Below the pieces are notes generated by a model that searched no databases, had not been told where the DNA came from, and saw only the letters and a program-made list of their open reading frames with translations. This document shows, piece by piece, positions 6,333 to 14,092 of a stretch of DNA of 14,171 nucleotides. How positions within the stretch are numbered: the first letter of the stretch is position 1; every line of letters starts with the position of its first letter. The DNA comes from Muribaculaceae bacterium (GTDB lineage: Bacteria > Bacteroidota > Bacteroidia > Bacteroidales > Muribaculaceae). The stretch covers positions 1-14,171 of the forward strand of contig JAIDJJ010000429.1 in the NCBI GenBank assembly GCA_029052265.1. The letters run 5' to 3'. The translations under genes and the position numbers were made by a program.

Positions 6333-7091
6333 TCACCCTTGTCCCGGATATACCACATGAATATTTGCCCGACGATTGTGTGCTTCGTCTCCATAATTTG
6401 TGGTTTCTCCGCTTGAAACAACTTTGACATGACTCCGCGGCACTCCATGCGCTATAAGATAACCGGCTATATTGTTGGCTCGTTTTTCACTTAAGACCTT
6501 GTTATATGCCTCGTTGCCGACCTGGCTGGCATAAGCGGTCACAACCACATCCGCCCCGGTGTCTTCTATTTTGTCTGCCATCTGCTCGAGATTTTCATTG
6601 TCAATCACCGCTGACTTGTCGTTGCCGAAATAATATACATAATCCACTACATTCTCCTTTCCCGAAGCTTCGCCTGAAATAGCCGCCCCCTGCGAGGATG
6701 ACGCCTTTGCCGCATCTCTACCAGAAACGGAATATGCATATTTGTCACCTTTGACCGGGTCATTATCATTTCTGAAACCATAATACAGACCTGCAGCCAC
6801 AATGCACAGACCTGCCAGAGCAGCCACACACCATGCCCACCAATGTGAAGATGTGCCACCTTCAACGGGCGCTCCTACTGCAGCGATCTCCGGCGTCTCC
6901 TCAACAGGAGCCGCAGCGGCAGCCACGGGAGCCTCGGCAATATGATGATCCTCTATCTGTTTACGGGGATGATCCTCTATCTGTTTCTGCGGATGATCTT
7001 CTATCAGATGATCCTCATAATTTAAATCCGAATGCACCTTACAAGAATCTCCGTCATGTATCTGGTACCGATAATTCTTTTGTGTTTTCAT
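6333..7091 (-). CDS. Single-pass membrane protein with C-terminal OmpA-like domain
   Basis: This 252-residue protein has three parts. Residues 1-82 form a probable cytoplasmic tail, with an IEDHPxKQ repeat (about 30-49) and an Ala/Pro/Glu-rich linker. Residues 83-106 are one hydrophobic membrane span (WWAWCVAALAGLCIVAAGLYY). Residues from about 150 to 248 form an OmpA-like domain in the periplasm. Its family signs are YFGNDKSAV, NKVLSEKRANNIAGYL, SSGE and NRRANIHV. Such domains commonly bind peptidoglycan, and Arg204 of the binding pair is present. The matching Asp appears replaced by Ser189, so binding is uncertain. The ATG at 7091 was chosen over upstream ATGs at 7109 and 7130 because the charged tail then starts MKTQKNYRYQ, but this choice is weak. 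No convincing promoter was found in the 196 bp upstream, and no neighbour indicates a pathway. Confidence 0.85.
   Translation of the reverse strand: MKTQKNYRYQIHDGDSCKVHSDLNYEDHLIEDHPQKQIEDHPRKQIEDHHIAEAPVAAAAAPVEETPEIAAVGAPVEGGTSSHWWAWCVAALAGLCIVAAGLYYGFRNDNDPVKGDKYAYSVSGRDAAKASSSQGAAISGEASGKENVVDYVYYFGNDKSAVIDNENLEQMADKIEDTGADVVVTAYASQVGNEAYNKVLSEKRANNIAGYLIAHGVPRSHVKVVSSGETTNYGDEAHNRRANIHVVYPGQG
6945..7004 (-). repeat. In-frame 24-bp tandem repeat coding for IEDHPxKQ
   Basis: Two full 24-bp units and one half unit lie in tandem in the 5' part of the OmpA-like gene. They encode IEDHPQKQ, IEDHPRKQ and IEDH, followed by another His. The copies are nearly identical in DNA as well as protein, which suggests recent duplication by slippage. 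The repeat is rich in His and acidic residues. Confidence 0.85.
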
Positions 7092-7287
7092 AGGTTTTGA
7101 TTTTGTCATTTGAATAAACAACAAATCCATATTACCGTTTTATCGCGATTTCAACCTCCGGCAATCCAATTTTTAACACAAATTCGGATTATATTTCATT
7201 TTGCTCGATAATCTTTCATAAAACCAAACACAATGAAACTATTTTTATCACAGGCATAAGAGCGCTCTAATGGGGCGAGACACCTCC

Positions 7288-8277
7288 CTAACCGTCAATT
7301 GGCAACATGCCGGGATGAAGAGCCCTGAAAGCGGCATGACGAAGCCTTATCTCCTCCCGCCGCCGTTCCTCTTTTTCCACAGACTCTGCCGACGGACACC
7401 GTGTGGATGACGGCAACGGACGATGCATCCATGCCTTAAATATTTTTTCCCCCTCTTTCAAAACCATTTCCCCTGCAGAATCTACAAAAGTGGAGCGAAA
7501 AATCTCCCAGATATATTCAACCGCCTCTTCAGATGGGTGCACAAGATCAGAAGCATAAAAACGATAGTCGCGCAAATCATCGTTTACAATCTCATATGCC
7601 GGAAAATAATGACAAAAATCAAGCCGCCGGCACAATTCCTCCGTTGCAAGAAGAAGAACCGCCTTGGAATGGGAGTTGCCTGAGAAACCGTCCTTCAAAT
7701 GGCGCACCGGACTGACGGTGAAGACAATTTCAAGATGCGGATATCTATCTTTCAACATCATTGCGATATCAACCCACCGCTCCACAATCTCTTCAACCGA
7801 CACCCTTCGCCTGTAAAACAGTGATGCAGGCTGTTTGTGGCAATTCGCCACCACATAGTCTTTTCTATCGGCAAGATAATAGCACCAGGAAGTGCCGAAA
7901 GTCACAAACATCGCTTTGGCACTGCCAAGAAGCGATTCCAAAGACTCTTTCCTTTCTAAAAATGCCGCCATGCAGTCATCTCTTTTCTCTGCCGAGATTC
8001 TGGAGTCAAACAACCAGGAATGATACCTGCCGCCAGCCTGAAAAAGCGACTCATAAAATTCCATTCCGGGATGAGATGAAAAAAGAAGAGCCCGGAGGGC
8101 TTTCTCAATTGACAGCGGATTATAAAGAGTGCCAAGAAGATTGCACGCGTTCCACAGACAAGATCGCATGCGCGCCGCCATGTTGTCCGCGAAGCAGGAT
8201 CCCAGCAACACTACAGGCATTTCGGGCGACAAGACCAGCGATGACCGCCCGGGAATATATTCAGTTCTAAATTTCAT
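7288..8277 (-). CDS. GSCFA-family protein (SGNH-like)
   Basis: The protein has 329 residues and carries the motif that names the GSCFA family, LLGSCFADN at about 24-32. The family is thought to be related to SGNH/GDSL esterases, and the visible motifs fit: Ser27 in GSCFA in the block I position, FGTSW at 127-131, VSPVRH at 188-193, and Asp244/His247 in ASDLVHP as the likely DxxH pair. The substrate is unknown and I do not propose one. There is no signal peptide, so it is probably cytoplasmic. The C-terminus after about 295 is highly charged (EKEERRREE). The ATG at 8277 gives the family-like start MKFRTEYIPG. The ATG at 8301 lies upstream of the predicted -7 element and is unlikely. It is divergent from purE. 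Confidence 0.9.
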   Translation of the reverse strand: MKFRTEYIPGRSSLVLSPEMPVVLLGSCFADNMAARMRSCLWNACNLLGTLYNPLSIEKALRALLFSSHPGMEFYESLFQAGGRYHSWLFDSRISAEKRDDCMAAFLERKESLESLLGSAKAMFVTFGTSWCYYLADRKDYVVANCHKQPASLFYRRRVSVEEIVERWVDIAMMLKDRYPHLEIVFTVSPVRHLKDGFSGNSHSKAVLLLATEELCRRLDFCHYFPAYEIVNDDLRDYRFYASDLVHPSEEAVEYIWEIFRSTFVDSAGEMVLKEGEKIFKAWMHRPLPSSTRCPSAESVEKEERRREEIRLRHAAFRALHPGMLPIDG

Positions 8278-8282
8278 GGTGC

Positions 8283-8313
8283 TAAAGTTAAGCCATTTCA
8301 ACGAAAAATCAAA
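8283..8313 (-). promoter_or_regulatory. Promoter of the GSCFA gene, nearly touching its ATG
   Basis: The minus strand shows TTTG (8313-8310), a 19-base spacer, then TAACTTTA (8290-8283). This matches TTTG/TAnnTTTG except for the last base. The -7 element ends only five bases before the ATG at 8277, so transcription would start at or within a few bases of the start codon. Confidence 0.6.
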
Positions 8314-8434
8314 ATCTCACTTCCCGAAAACAGCCACACACGTATCGACTTTTTGAAATGAGTCAACCCATAAAGTGCCCTTTTTATTCTAAACTTTAAC
8401 ACTCCCGGATAGTGATTATGTCAGAAATATTTAC

Positions 8435-8442
8435 TAATTTTG
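8435..8442 (+). promoter_or_regulatory. Candidate -7 element for purE and its leader
   Basis: TAATTTTG matches the Bacteroidota TAnnTTTG consensus exactly. A -33 TTTG is not clear upstream. Transcription from here would start near 8446-8450, leaving a leader of about 275 nt before the likely purE start. Confidence 0.5.
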
Positions 8443-8445
8443 CAC

Positions 8446-8706
8446 ACAGAACCACAAATCCCTTTTCGGGAAGCCGACATCCCGATTCCGCATGAATCCG
8501 CAACGCCACGACATATCTCTAACCAGACGAAAGCCTGGCAAGATTTCGAGCATCAAAAGTGCGCGTCAGTATTTTTCGGGAACAAACGTAAGCTCTTTTG
8601 TGGTGACTATGCGCCGACATGTGTCCGGACGCGACAAGCAGGTAAAAAGTGTAACAATATAATGTGAGTGGACGCCTCAGTTTTTGTGGCGCCCATTTCG
8701 TTTTTT
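8446..8706 (+). ncRNA. Possible structured leader RNA or small RNA upstream of purE
   Basis: The 260 bases after the promoter carry no convincing gene but hold many complementary pieces. ACCACAAA (8451-8458) matches TTTGTGGT (8597-8604) perfectly. TCGGGA (8466-8471) matches TCCCGA (8480-8485), GATTC (8484-8488) matches GAATC (8494-8498), and CCAG (8523-8526) matches CTGG (8535-8538). GCGCCG (8611-8616) pairs with CGG and CGC at 8626-8632 around a one-base bulge. The segment ends in a terminator-like hairpin. It could be a riboswitch-like leader, or a separate small RNA with read-through into purE. It does not match any purine, PRPP or folate riboswitch core that I know. Confidence 0.4.
8666..8706 (+). 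terminator. Terminator-like hairpin just before purE
   Basis: GAGTGGACGCC (8666-8676) pairs with GGCGCCCATTT (8688-8698) over 11 positions, with one A-C mismatch and two G-U pairs, around an 11-base loop. CG and six T follow (8701-8706). It ends 15 bases before the likely GTG start of purE, so it may attenuate the purine genes or end a leader RNA. Confidence 0.5.
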
Positions 8707-8721
8707 AAACTTGATCAAGAA

Positions 8722-9192
8722 GTGAAAATAGGTGTTGTTATGGGCTCCACCAGCGACTGGGGAGTCATGAAAGCAGCCACTGAGACACTCGCTCAGTTTG
8801 GTGTTGAGTCTGAAACTAAAGTCTTGAGCGCTCACCGCACTCCGGCACAGCTCGAAGAATGGGTAAGCGGTCTGCGCGACCGTGGATTCGCCACTGTGAT
8901 CGCAGCCGCGGGAGGCGCCGCTCATCTGGCGGGAGTAGTCGCGGCATTCACCACGCTCCCCGTTATTGCCGTGCCCATCAAAGGGAAGACCCTTGAAGGT
9001 CTTGACTCCCTTCTTTCAATGGTGCAGATGCCTTCAGGCATCCCTGTAGCCACTGTAGCCATCGACGGCGCCAAGAACGCCGCACTGCTCGCCATCGAGA
9101 TGCTCGCCATCACCGACGCGGGACTTAAAGAGAAATTAGACGGGTTCCGTCGGCAGCAGGCTGAAAAGGTATTGGCGTCCACACTCGACTAA
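8722..9192 (+). CDS. purE: N5-carboxyaminoimidazole ribonucleotide mutase (class I PurE)
   Basis: This enzyme moves the carboxyl group of N5-CAIR to carbon, giving CAIR in purine synthesis. The family signs are complete: GSTSD at 8-12, SAHRTP at 36-41 with His38 matching the catalytic His of E. coli PurE, AGGAAHL at 63-69, and SMVQMPSGIPVATVAI near 99-114. These look like a class I enzyme, which normally needs PurK; no purK is in the window. The GTG at 8722 gives 156 residues starting VKIGVVMGSTSD, where the first beta-strand should begin. The frame is open to a GTG at 8668 (174 residues), but that codon sits in the 5' arm of the terminator-like hairpin. A GTG at 8686 is also possible. There is no ATG in a suitable place. 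purL follows after 25 bp. Confidence 0.93.
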   Translation: MKIGVVMGSTSDWGVMKAATETLAQFGVESETKVLSAHRTPAQLEEWVSGLRDRGFATVIAAAGGAAHLAGVVAAFTTLPVIAVPIKGKTLEGLDSLLSMVQMPSGIPVATVAIDGAKNAALLAIEMLAITDAGLKEKLDGFRRQQAEKVLASTLD

Positions 9193-9217
9193 GAATCCAT
9201 ATTCTAACTCTATCATC

Positions 9218-12200
9218 ATGACACCATATAGAATTTTCGTAGAGAAACGAGAGCCTTACCGTGTGGAGGCGGAAAGTCTCCGCAACGAGCTCAACTCCAA
9301 TCTCGGATTGAATATTCAGCAGCTGCGCTTGCTCTGTGTGTACGACCTGTTCGGATTCACTCCGGAACTTGTAGAAAAAAGCAGCTACAAGGTGTTCGGC
9401 GAACCTGCCACAGACACCGTTTCAAAAGAGATCGAAATCGGCAACCTCCCCTATCTCGCAATTGAATCGCTTCCCGGACAATTTGACCAGCGTGCGGCAG
9501 CTGCCGTGGAGTGCGTGAAGCTGATCAAACCGGATGCCGACATTGAAATACGCAGTGCGAAGCTCATCATTTTCGACAATTCTGTCGCAGATGACGAGAT
9601 GAAGAAAATAGCCCACTATTGCATAAACGCAGTGGAATCAAGAGAGAAAGACCTTTCTATTCTTGCTGCCCCGGAACGAGCCGCTGCAAAACCCGTGCCC
9701 GTGCTTGAGGGATTCCGTTCCATTACAGATGCCGACGCGCCTGCATGGTGCAAAGAGAAAGGGTTGGCTATGAACGGCGACGACCTCATGGAAGTCGTGA
9801 AATATTTCACAGCCGAAGGTCGCGATCCCAACGAGACTGAACTACGTATTCTCGACACATACTGGAGCGACCATTGCCGCCATACAACCTTCACCACTGA
9901 GCTTACCGACATTAAGGTAGACGATTCTTTCGCATCGGCTGACCTCGAAGAAAGCCTGCGCCAGTGGCACGAGATCAGGCAGCAGCTCGGCAGGGAAAAC
10001 AAACCGCTGTGCCTAATGGATCTCGCCACTATCGGAGCAAGATATCTGCGCAAGCAAGGACTTCTGGAAGACCTCGAACAAAGTGAGGAAAACAACGCTT
10101 GCAGCATATATGTGGATGTGGATGTGGACGGTGAGACCGAACGATGGCTACTACAGTTCAAAAACGAGACTCATAACCATCCAACTGAAATAGAACCTTT
10201 CGGCGGCGCATCCACATGTCTCGGCGGCGCGATACGTGACCCGTTGAGCGGACGAAGCTACGTCTATCAGGCAATGCGCGTCACCGGTGCCGGCGATATC
10301 TACAAACCTGTTGCCGAAACAATGGAAGGGAAACTCCCTCAACGTGTGATTTCTCTCCGAGCGGCTGCCGGATATTCTTCTTACGGAAACCAGATCGGGC
10401 TTGCTACAACTCATGTACGCGAGATATTCCATCCCGACTATGTGGCTAAACGCCTTGAAGTCGGGGCGGTTGTAGGGGCGGTCAAAGCCTCCGACGTGCG
10501 CCGCGAAAGCCCTGCAGAGGGGGATGTGGTCCTCATGTTCGGCGGACGCACCGGACGCGACGGCATTGGCGGAGCCACCGGATCTTCAAAAGAACACACC
10601 ACCTCATCTCTTGAAGAATGCGGCAGCGAGGTGCAGAAGGGAAACGCTCCCGAAGAGCGTAAGATAGCCCGTCTGTTCCGCCGTCCGGAGGTGACTCGTC
10701 TTATCAAGAAATCAAACGACTTCGGTGCCGGTGGTGTCAGCGTTGCCATAGGCGAGCTTACAGACGGTCTCGACATTCATCTTGACCGTGTGCCGACAAA
10801 ATATTCCGGACTCAATACAACCGAACTTGCAATCAGCGAGAGCCAGGAACGCATGTCGGTGGTGGTCGAGAAAAAAGACATGGAGGAATTTATGAAATAC
10901 TGCCATGAGGAGAACCTTGAGGTCAACCATGTGGCAGATGTCACCTCTACCGGAAGAATGCGTATGTTCTTTGGCGACAAGATTGTCGCTGACCTCAGCC
11001 GCGAATTTATCGACTCCGCAGGAGCACGGCATTTCGCCCAAGCCACAATCGGCACAATCGAACCACGCAATCCCTTTGCACATGAAATAAAGGGGGATGA
11101 CCTGAAAGAAAAATTCCTCAACCTGCTTGCCGACGACAACGTGACCTCACAAAAAGGTCTGATCGAGCATTTTGATTCCTCTATCGGCAAGTCTACTGTC
11201 CTCATGCCCTTCGGAGGCAAGACTCAAGGCACTGAAGCTCAAGTGTCGGTACAGAAACTTCCCGTAGGCAACCACCATACTGACACAGCCAGCATGATGG
11301 CATTCGGGTTCAATCCGTTCCTCACCAGCTGGAGTCCGTATCATGGTGCTGCATATTCGGTGATCGAGGCTGTCAGCAAAGCTGTCGCTGCCGGTGCCGA
11401 TTACGAACGGATGCGCTTCTCATATCAGGAGTATTTCGAACGCATGCACTCACGCGAATCGTGGGGTAAACCTCTCGCCGCACTTCTCGGCACTCTCAGG
11501 ATGCAGACAGAACTTGGACTCGCATCTATCGGAGGCAAGGATTCAATGAGCGGTACATTCGCCAATATAAGCGTGCCCCCGACACTGATCGCATTCGGAG
11601 TCGCACCTGTAGACAGCCGCCATGTGATCAGCCCGGAATTTAAGTCTCCAGGCAATTTCATATATATAGTGCGCCATACCCCCCTCCCCTCTCTGATGCC
11701 CGACACCGTAAGGCTGAAGACCAACTACAAGATGCTGCAGAGCCTCATTGAAGAGGGAACTGTCGTATCCGGATATGCTCTCGGATTCGGCGGTCTTGCG
11801 GAAGCTCTTGCAAAAATGAGCTTCGGAAACCTTATCGGCGCCGACGTGAAAGTGAAAGAAGAAGACCTGTTCAACTATGGCAACGGATCAATCGTGGTGG
11901 AAAGCAAAGACATGCTGCATCTTCCCGATTTCGATCTTATCGGTGAGACAACCGGCAATGCGACCATAGTGGTCAACGGGGTAGAAATCCCTATTGAAGA
12001 GGCTTTTGAGGCAAACCGCATAAAATTCACCTCCGTTTATCCCGACCGCACCCAGGTGAGAGGGAAAGTGGAGAATGCCGTTTCTGGCGAAAACACTGTA
12101 AAATACAAGGGTGAGCCCAAAGAACATCCTGTAGTCTACCTGCCCGTTTTCCCTGGTACAAACTGCGACTACGATATGGCAGCCTCATTCGCGGCTGAAG

Positions 12201-12925
12201 GGGCGGAAATCACCACTTCCGTATTCTGCAATCTGTCGGCTGAAGATATTGAGAAATCCACATCCGAGATGGCTTCCCTGATCGATGCCTGCGATATTCT
12301 CGCATTCTCGGGAGGATTCTCGGAAGGTGACGAGCCCGATGGCAGCGGTAAATTTATCGCCAGTGTAATAATGAATGAAAAGGTAAAAGCCGCCATCGAA
12401 CGCCTGCACGCCCGCGGAGGTCTTATTCTCGGAATCTGCAACGGATTCCAGGCTTTGGTTAAATCCGGGTTGCTTCCGTTCGGAAAGATCGGGGAGCTGG
12501 ACGCAGACTCACCCACATTATTCCACAATGACATCAACCGCCATATCTCACAGATTGTCAACACTCGTGTAGGATCTGTGGCATCTCCCTGGCTCGCCGG
12601 ATTCGAGATTGGAGAGCTGCATGCCGTGGCTGCATCTCACGGAGAGGGTAAGTTTGTGGCAAATGCCGATCTTGCAGCCACACTCCGTAAAAACGGACAG
12701 ATCGCTTTCCAGTATGCCGACAGCGAAGGAAACGCGACAATGGATTCTCCGGCAAACCCCAACGGAAGTACGGAAGCCATCGAAGGCATCATATCTCCTG
12801 ACGGACTGATCCTCGGCAAGATGGCACACTCCGAGCGATATGCCGACGGGCTGATGAAAAACATCGCCGGCAACAAGCGTCAGAATCTGTTTGCCAATGC
12901 TGTGGCATATTTTAAAGGAAATTGA
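9218..12925 (+). CDS. purL: Phosphoribosylformylglycinamidine synthase, large single-chain form
   Basis: PurL converts FGAR, glutamine and ATP to FGAM. This 1,235-residue version fuses the synthetase to its own glutaminase, as in enteric bacteria and eukaryotes, unlike the split PurS/PurQ/PurL of many Gram-positives. An N-terminal PurS-like domain covers about 1-140 and a linker follows. The first PurM-like half starts near DHCRHTTF (His219, His222) and includes KNETHNHP (about 315-322) and GGRTGRDGIGGATG (442-455). The second half carries GGKDSMSG at 772-779. The glutaminase domain runs from about 970 to the end, with nucleophile Cys1074 in GICNGFQ and His1204/Glu1206 in AHSER. All key residues are present. 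The ATG at 9218 follows purE by 25 bp without a Shine-Dalgarno, suggesting co-transcription. Confidence 0.97.
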   Translation: MTPYRIFVEKREPYRVEAESLRNELNSNLGLNIQQLRLLCVYDLFGFTPELVEKSSYKVFGEPATDTVSKEIEIGNLPYLAIESLPGQFDQRAAAAVECVKLIKPDADIEIRSAKLIIFDNSVADDEMKKIAHYCINAVESREKDLSILAAPERAAAKPVPVLEGFRSITDADAPAWCKEKGLAMNGDDLMEVVKYFTAEGRDPNETELRILDTYWSDHCRHTTFTTELTDIKVDDSFASADLEESLRQWHEIRQQLGRENKPLCLMDLATIGARYLRKQGLLEDLEQSEENNACSIYVDVDVDGETERWLLQFKNETHNHPTEIEPFGGASTCLGGAIRDPLSGRSYVYQAMRVTGAGDIYKPVAETMEGKLPQRVISLRAAAGYSSYGNQIGLATTHVREIFHPDYVAKRLEVGAVVGAVKASDVRRESPAEGDVVLMFGGRTGRDGIGGATGSSKEHTTSSLEECGSEVQKGNAPEERKIARLFRRPEVTRLIKKSNDFGAGGVSVAIGELTDGLDIHLDRVPTKYSGLNTTELAISESQERMSVVVEKKDMEEFMKYCHEENLEVNHVADVTSTGRMRMFFGDKIVADLSREFIDSAGARHFAQATIGTIEPRNPFAHEIKGDDLKEKFLNLLADDNVTSQKGLIEHFDSSIGKSTVLMPFGGKTQGTEAQVSVQKLPVGNHHTDTASMMAFGFNPFLTSWSPYHGAAYSVIEAVSKAVAAGADYERMRFSYQEYFERMHSRESWGKPLAALLGTLRMQTELGLASIGGKDSMSGTFANISVPPTLIAFGVAPVDSRHVISPEFKSPGNFIYIVRHTPLPSLMPDTVRLKTNYKMLQSLIEEGTVVSGYALGFGGLAEALAKMSFGNLIGADVKVKEEDLFNYGNGSIVVESKDMLHLPDFDLIGETTGNATIVVNGVEIPIEEAFEANRIKFTSVYPDRTQVRGKVENAVSGENTVKYKGEPKEHPVVYLPVFPGTNCDYDMAASFAAEGAEITTSVFCNLSAEDIEKSTSEMASLIDACDILAFSGGFSEGDEPDGSGKFIASVIMNEKVKAAIERLHARGGLILGICNGFQALVKSGLLPFGKIGELDADSPTLFHNDINRHISQIVNTRVGSVASPWLAGFEIGELHAVAASHGEGKFVANADLAATLRKNGQIAFQYADSEGNATMDSPANPNGSTEAIEGIISPDGLILGKMAHSERYADGLMKNIAGNKRQNLFANAVAYFKGN

Positions 12926-12930
12926 GTTAA

Positions 12931-13013
12931 TGTTGAGAGGTTAAAGTTCTGGGTTGAGAGTTCAGGGATCGGCATGATCCACCACGGTTCAAACCATCCC
13001 TGCCTCCAACCTC
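12931..13013. repeat. Imperfect inverted repeat with GTTGAGAG motifs in the purL-purM gap
   Basis: Two copies of GTTGAGAG (12933-12940 and 12953-12960) lie just after purL. GGTTG, GAG and CAGGGAT (12952-12969) pair with ATCCCTG, CTC and CAACC (12996-13011), giving about 15 bp interrupted by one- and two-base bulges. A small GGATC/GATCC hairpin (12966-12970 with 12976-12980) lies within. There is no T-run behind it, so it does not look like a terminator. It may stabilise the mRNA end or belong to a dispersed intergenic repeat family. Confidence 0.5.
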
Positions 13014-13066
13014 AAAAAACGAAACCGGAAACAGAAAGAAACGAAAACTAAAAACAAAGATATAAA

Positions 13067-14092
13067 ATGGCAAAAAGTTATGAAGCCTCCGGCGTGAACC
13101 TTGAAGCCGGCTACGAAGTGGTAAGCCGTATCAAGAAACACGTGGCGTCGACAAATCGTCGCGGATGCATGGGCAATATAGGCGCATTCGGCGGAATGTT
13201 TGACCTCGGCTCGCTCAATTACAAACATCCGATCCTTGTAAGCGGCACTGACGGTGTCGGCACCAAGCTCAAACTTGCGTTCGCTCTCGACAAACATGAC
13301 ACAATAGGCATCGATGCTGTGGCAATGTGCGTGAATGATGTGCTCGCGCAAGGTGCGGAGCCTCTCTTATTTCTTGACTACGTGGCGGTAGGTAAAAACC
13401 ATCCGGAGGTAGTCGAGGCTATTGTGGCGGGCGTAGCCGAAGGATGCCGCCAGGCGGGATGCGCGCTTGTCGGTGGAGAGACTGCCGAAATGCCGGGAAT
13501 GTATGCAGAAGACGATTACGACATTGCCGGATTTACAGTAGGTGCGGTGGAAAAAGACAATCTCATTGACTGCTCCAAAGTGAAACCGGGAGACGTGCTT
13601 GTCGGGATTGCCTCTTCAGGCGTTCACTCCAACGGTTTCAGCCTTGTCCGCAAAATAGTGGCTGACAACAATCTTGACCTCAATCTCAAATATGAGGAGA
13701 CCGGCGACCGGACTCTTGGAGAAATGCTTCTCACCCCTACACGTATTTATGTGAAGCAGGTGCATGAAGTGCTCAAAGAGGTGGATGTGCACGGCATTGC
13801 ACATATCACAGGCGGAGGGTTTGATGAAAATATACCCCGTATTCTTTCCGCAGGTCAGGGCATAGAAGTGACCGAAGGGAGCTGGGAAATCCTGCCGGTG
13901 TTCCGTCTTTTGGAAAAATATGGGAAGGTTCCCCACCGTGAGATGTTCAACATCTTCAACATGGGCATCGGAATGGTTCTCGCTGTCAACGAAGAAGACG
14001 CACCCAAGGCGATCGAGATTCTTACCAAAGCCGGCGAGAAAGCATCAGTTATCGGTAAGGTGGTTGAAGGCGAAGGCGTCACTATCAATTAG
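13067..14092 (+). CDS. purM: Phosphoribosylformylglycinamidine cyclo-ligase (AIR synthetase)
   Basis: PurM closes FGAM to aminoimidazole ribonucleotide using ATP, the step right after PurL. The protein is 341 residues, close to the usual 340-350. The ATP-binding signature SGTDGVGTKL is at 59-68. The conserved GIDAVAMCVNDVLAQGAEP lies at 81-99, GGETAEMPGMY at 136-146 and SSGVHSNGFSL at 183-193. The C-terminal domain continues to residue 341 and the gene looks complete. The ATG at 13067 gives MAKSYEASGVN and follows an A-rich stretch rather than a Shine-Dalgarno. The 141-bp gap to purL contains an inverted repeat but no terminator, so it may share the purE-purL transcript. Its TAG stop lies inside the first unit of a heptamer repeat. 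Confidence 0.97.
   Translation: MAKSYEASGVNLEAGYEVVSRIKKHVASTNRRGCMGNIGAFGGMFDLGSLNYKHPILVSGTDGVGTKLKLAFALDKHDTIGIDAVAMCVNDVLAQGAEPLLFLDYVAVGKNHPEVVEAIVAGVAEGCRQAGCALVGGETAEMPGMYAEDDYDIAGFTVGAVEKDNLIDCSKVKPGDVLVGIASSGVHSNGFSLVRKIVADNNLDLNLKYEETGDRTLGEMLLTPTRIYVKQVHEVLKEVDVHGIAHITGGGFDENIPRILSAGQGIEVTEGSWEILPVFRLLEKYGKVPHREMFNIFNMGIGMVLAVNEEDAPKAIEILTKAGEKASVIGKVVEGEGVTIN

Noticed and set aside
7259..7268. Perfect 10-bp palindrome AGAGCGCTCT downstream of the GSCFA gene
   Set aside because: It has no loop and no T-run, so it is not a terminator. A single 10-bp palindrome is not enough to call an operator.
8440..8667. 75-codon plus-strand frame before purE
   Set aside because: It begins with a non-ATG codon at the promoter, has no recognisable composition or motif, and overlaps the structured leader.
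8711..8718. TTGATCAA palindrome before purE as a regulator site
   Set aside because: It is only eight bases long, downstream of the promoter, and matches no purine regulator site I can name.
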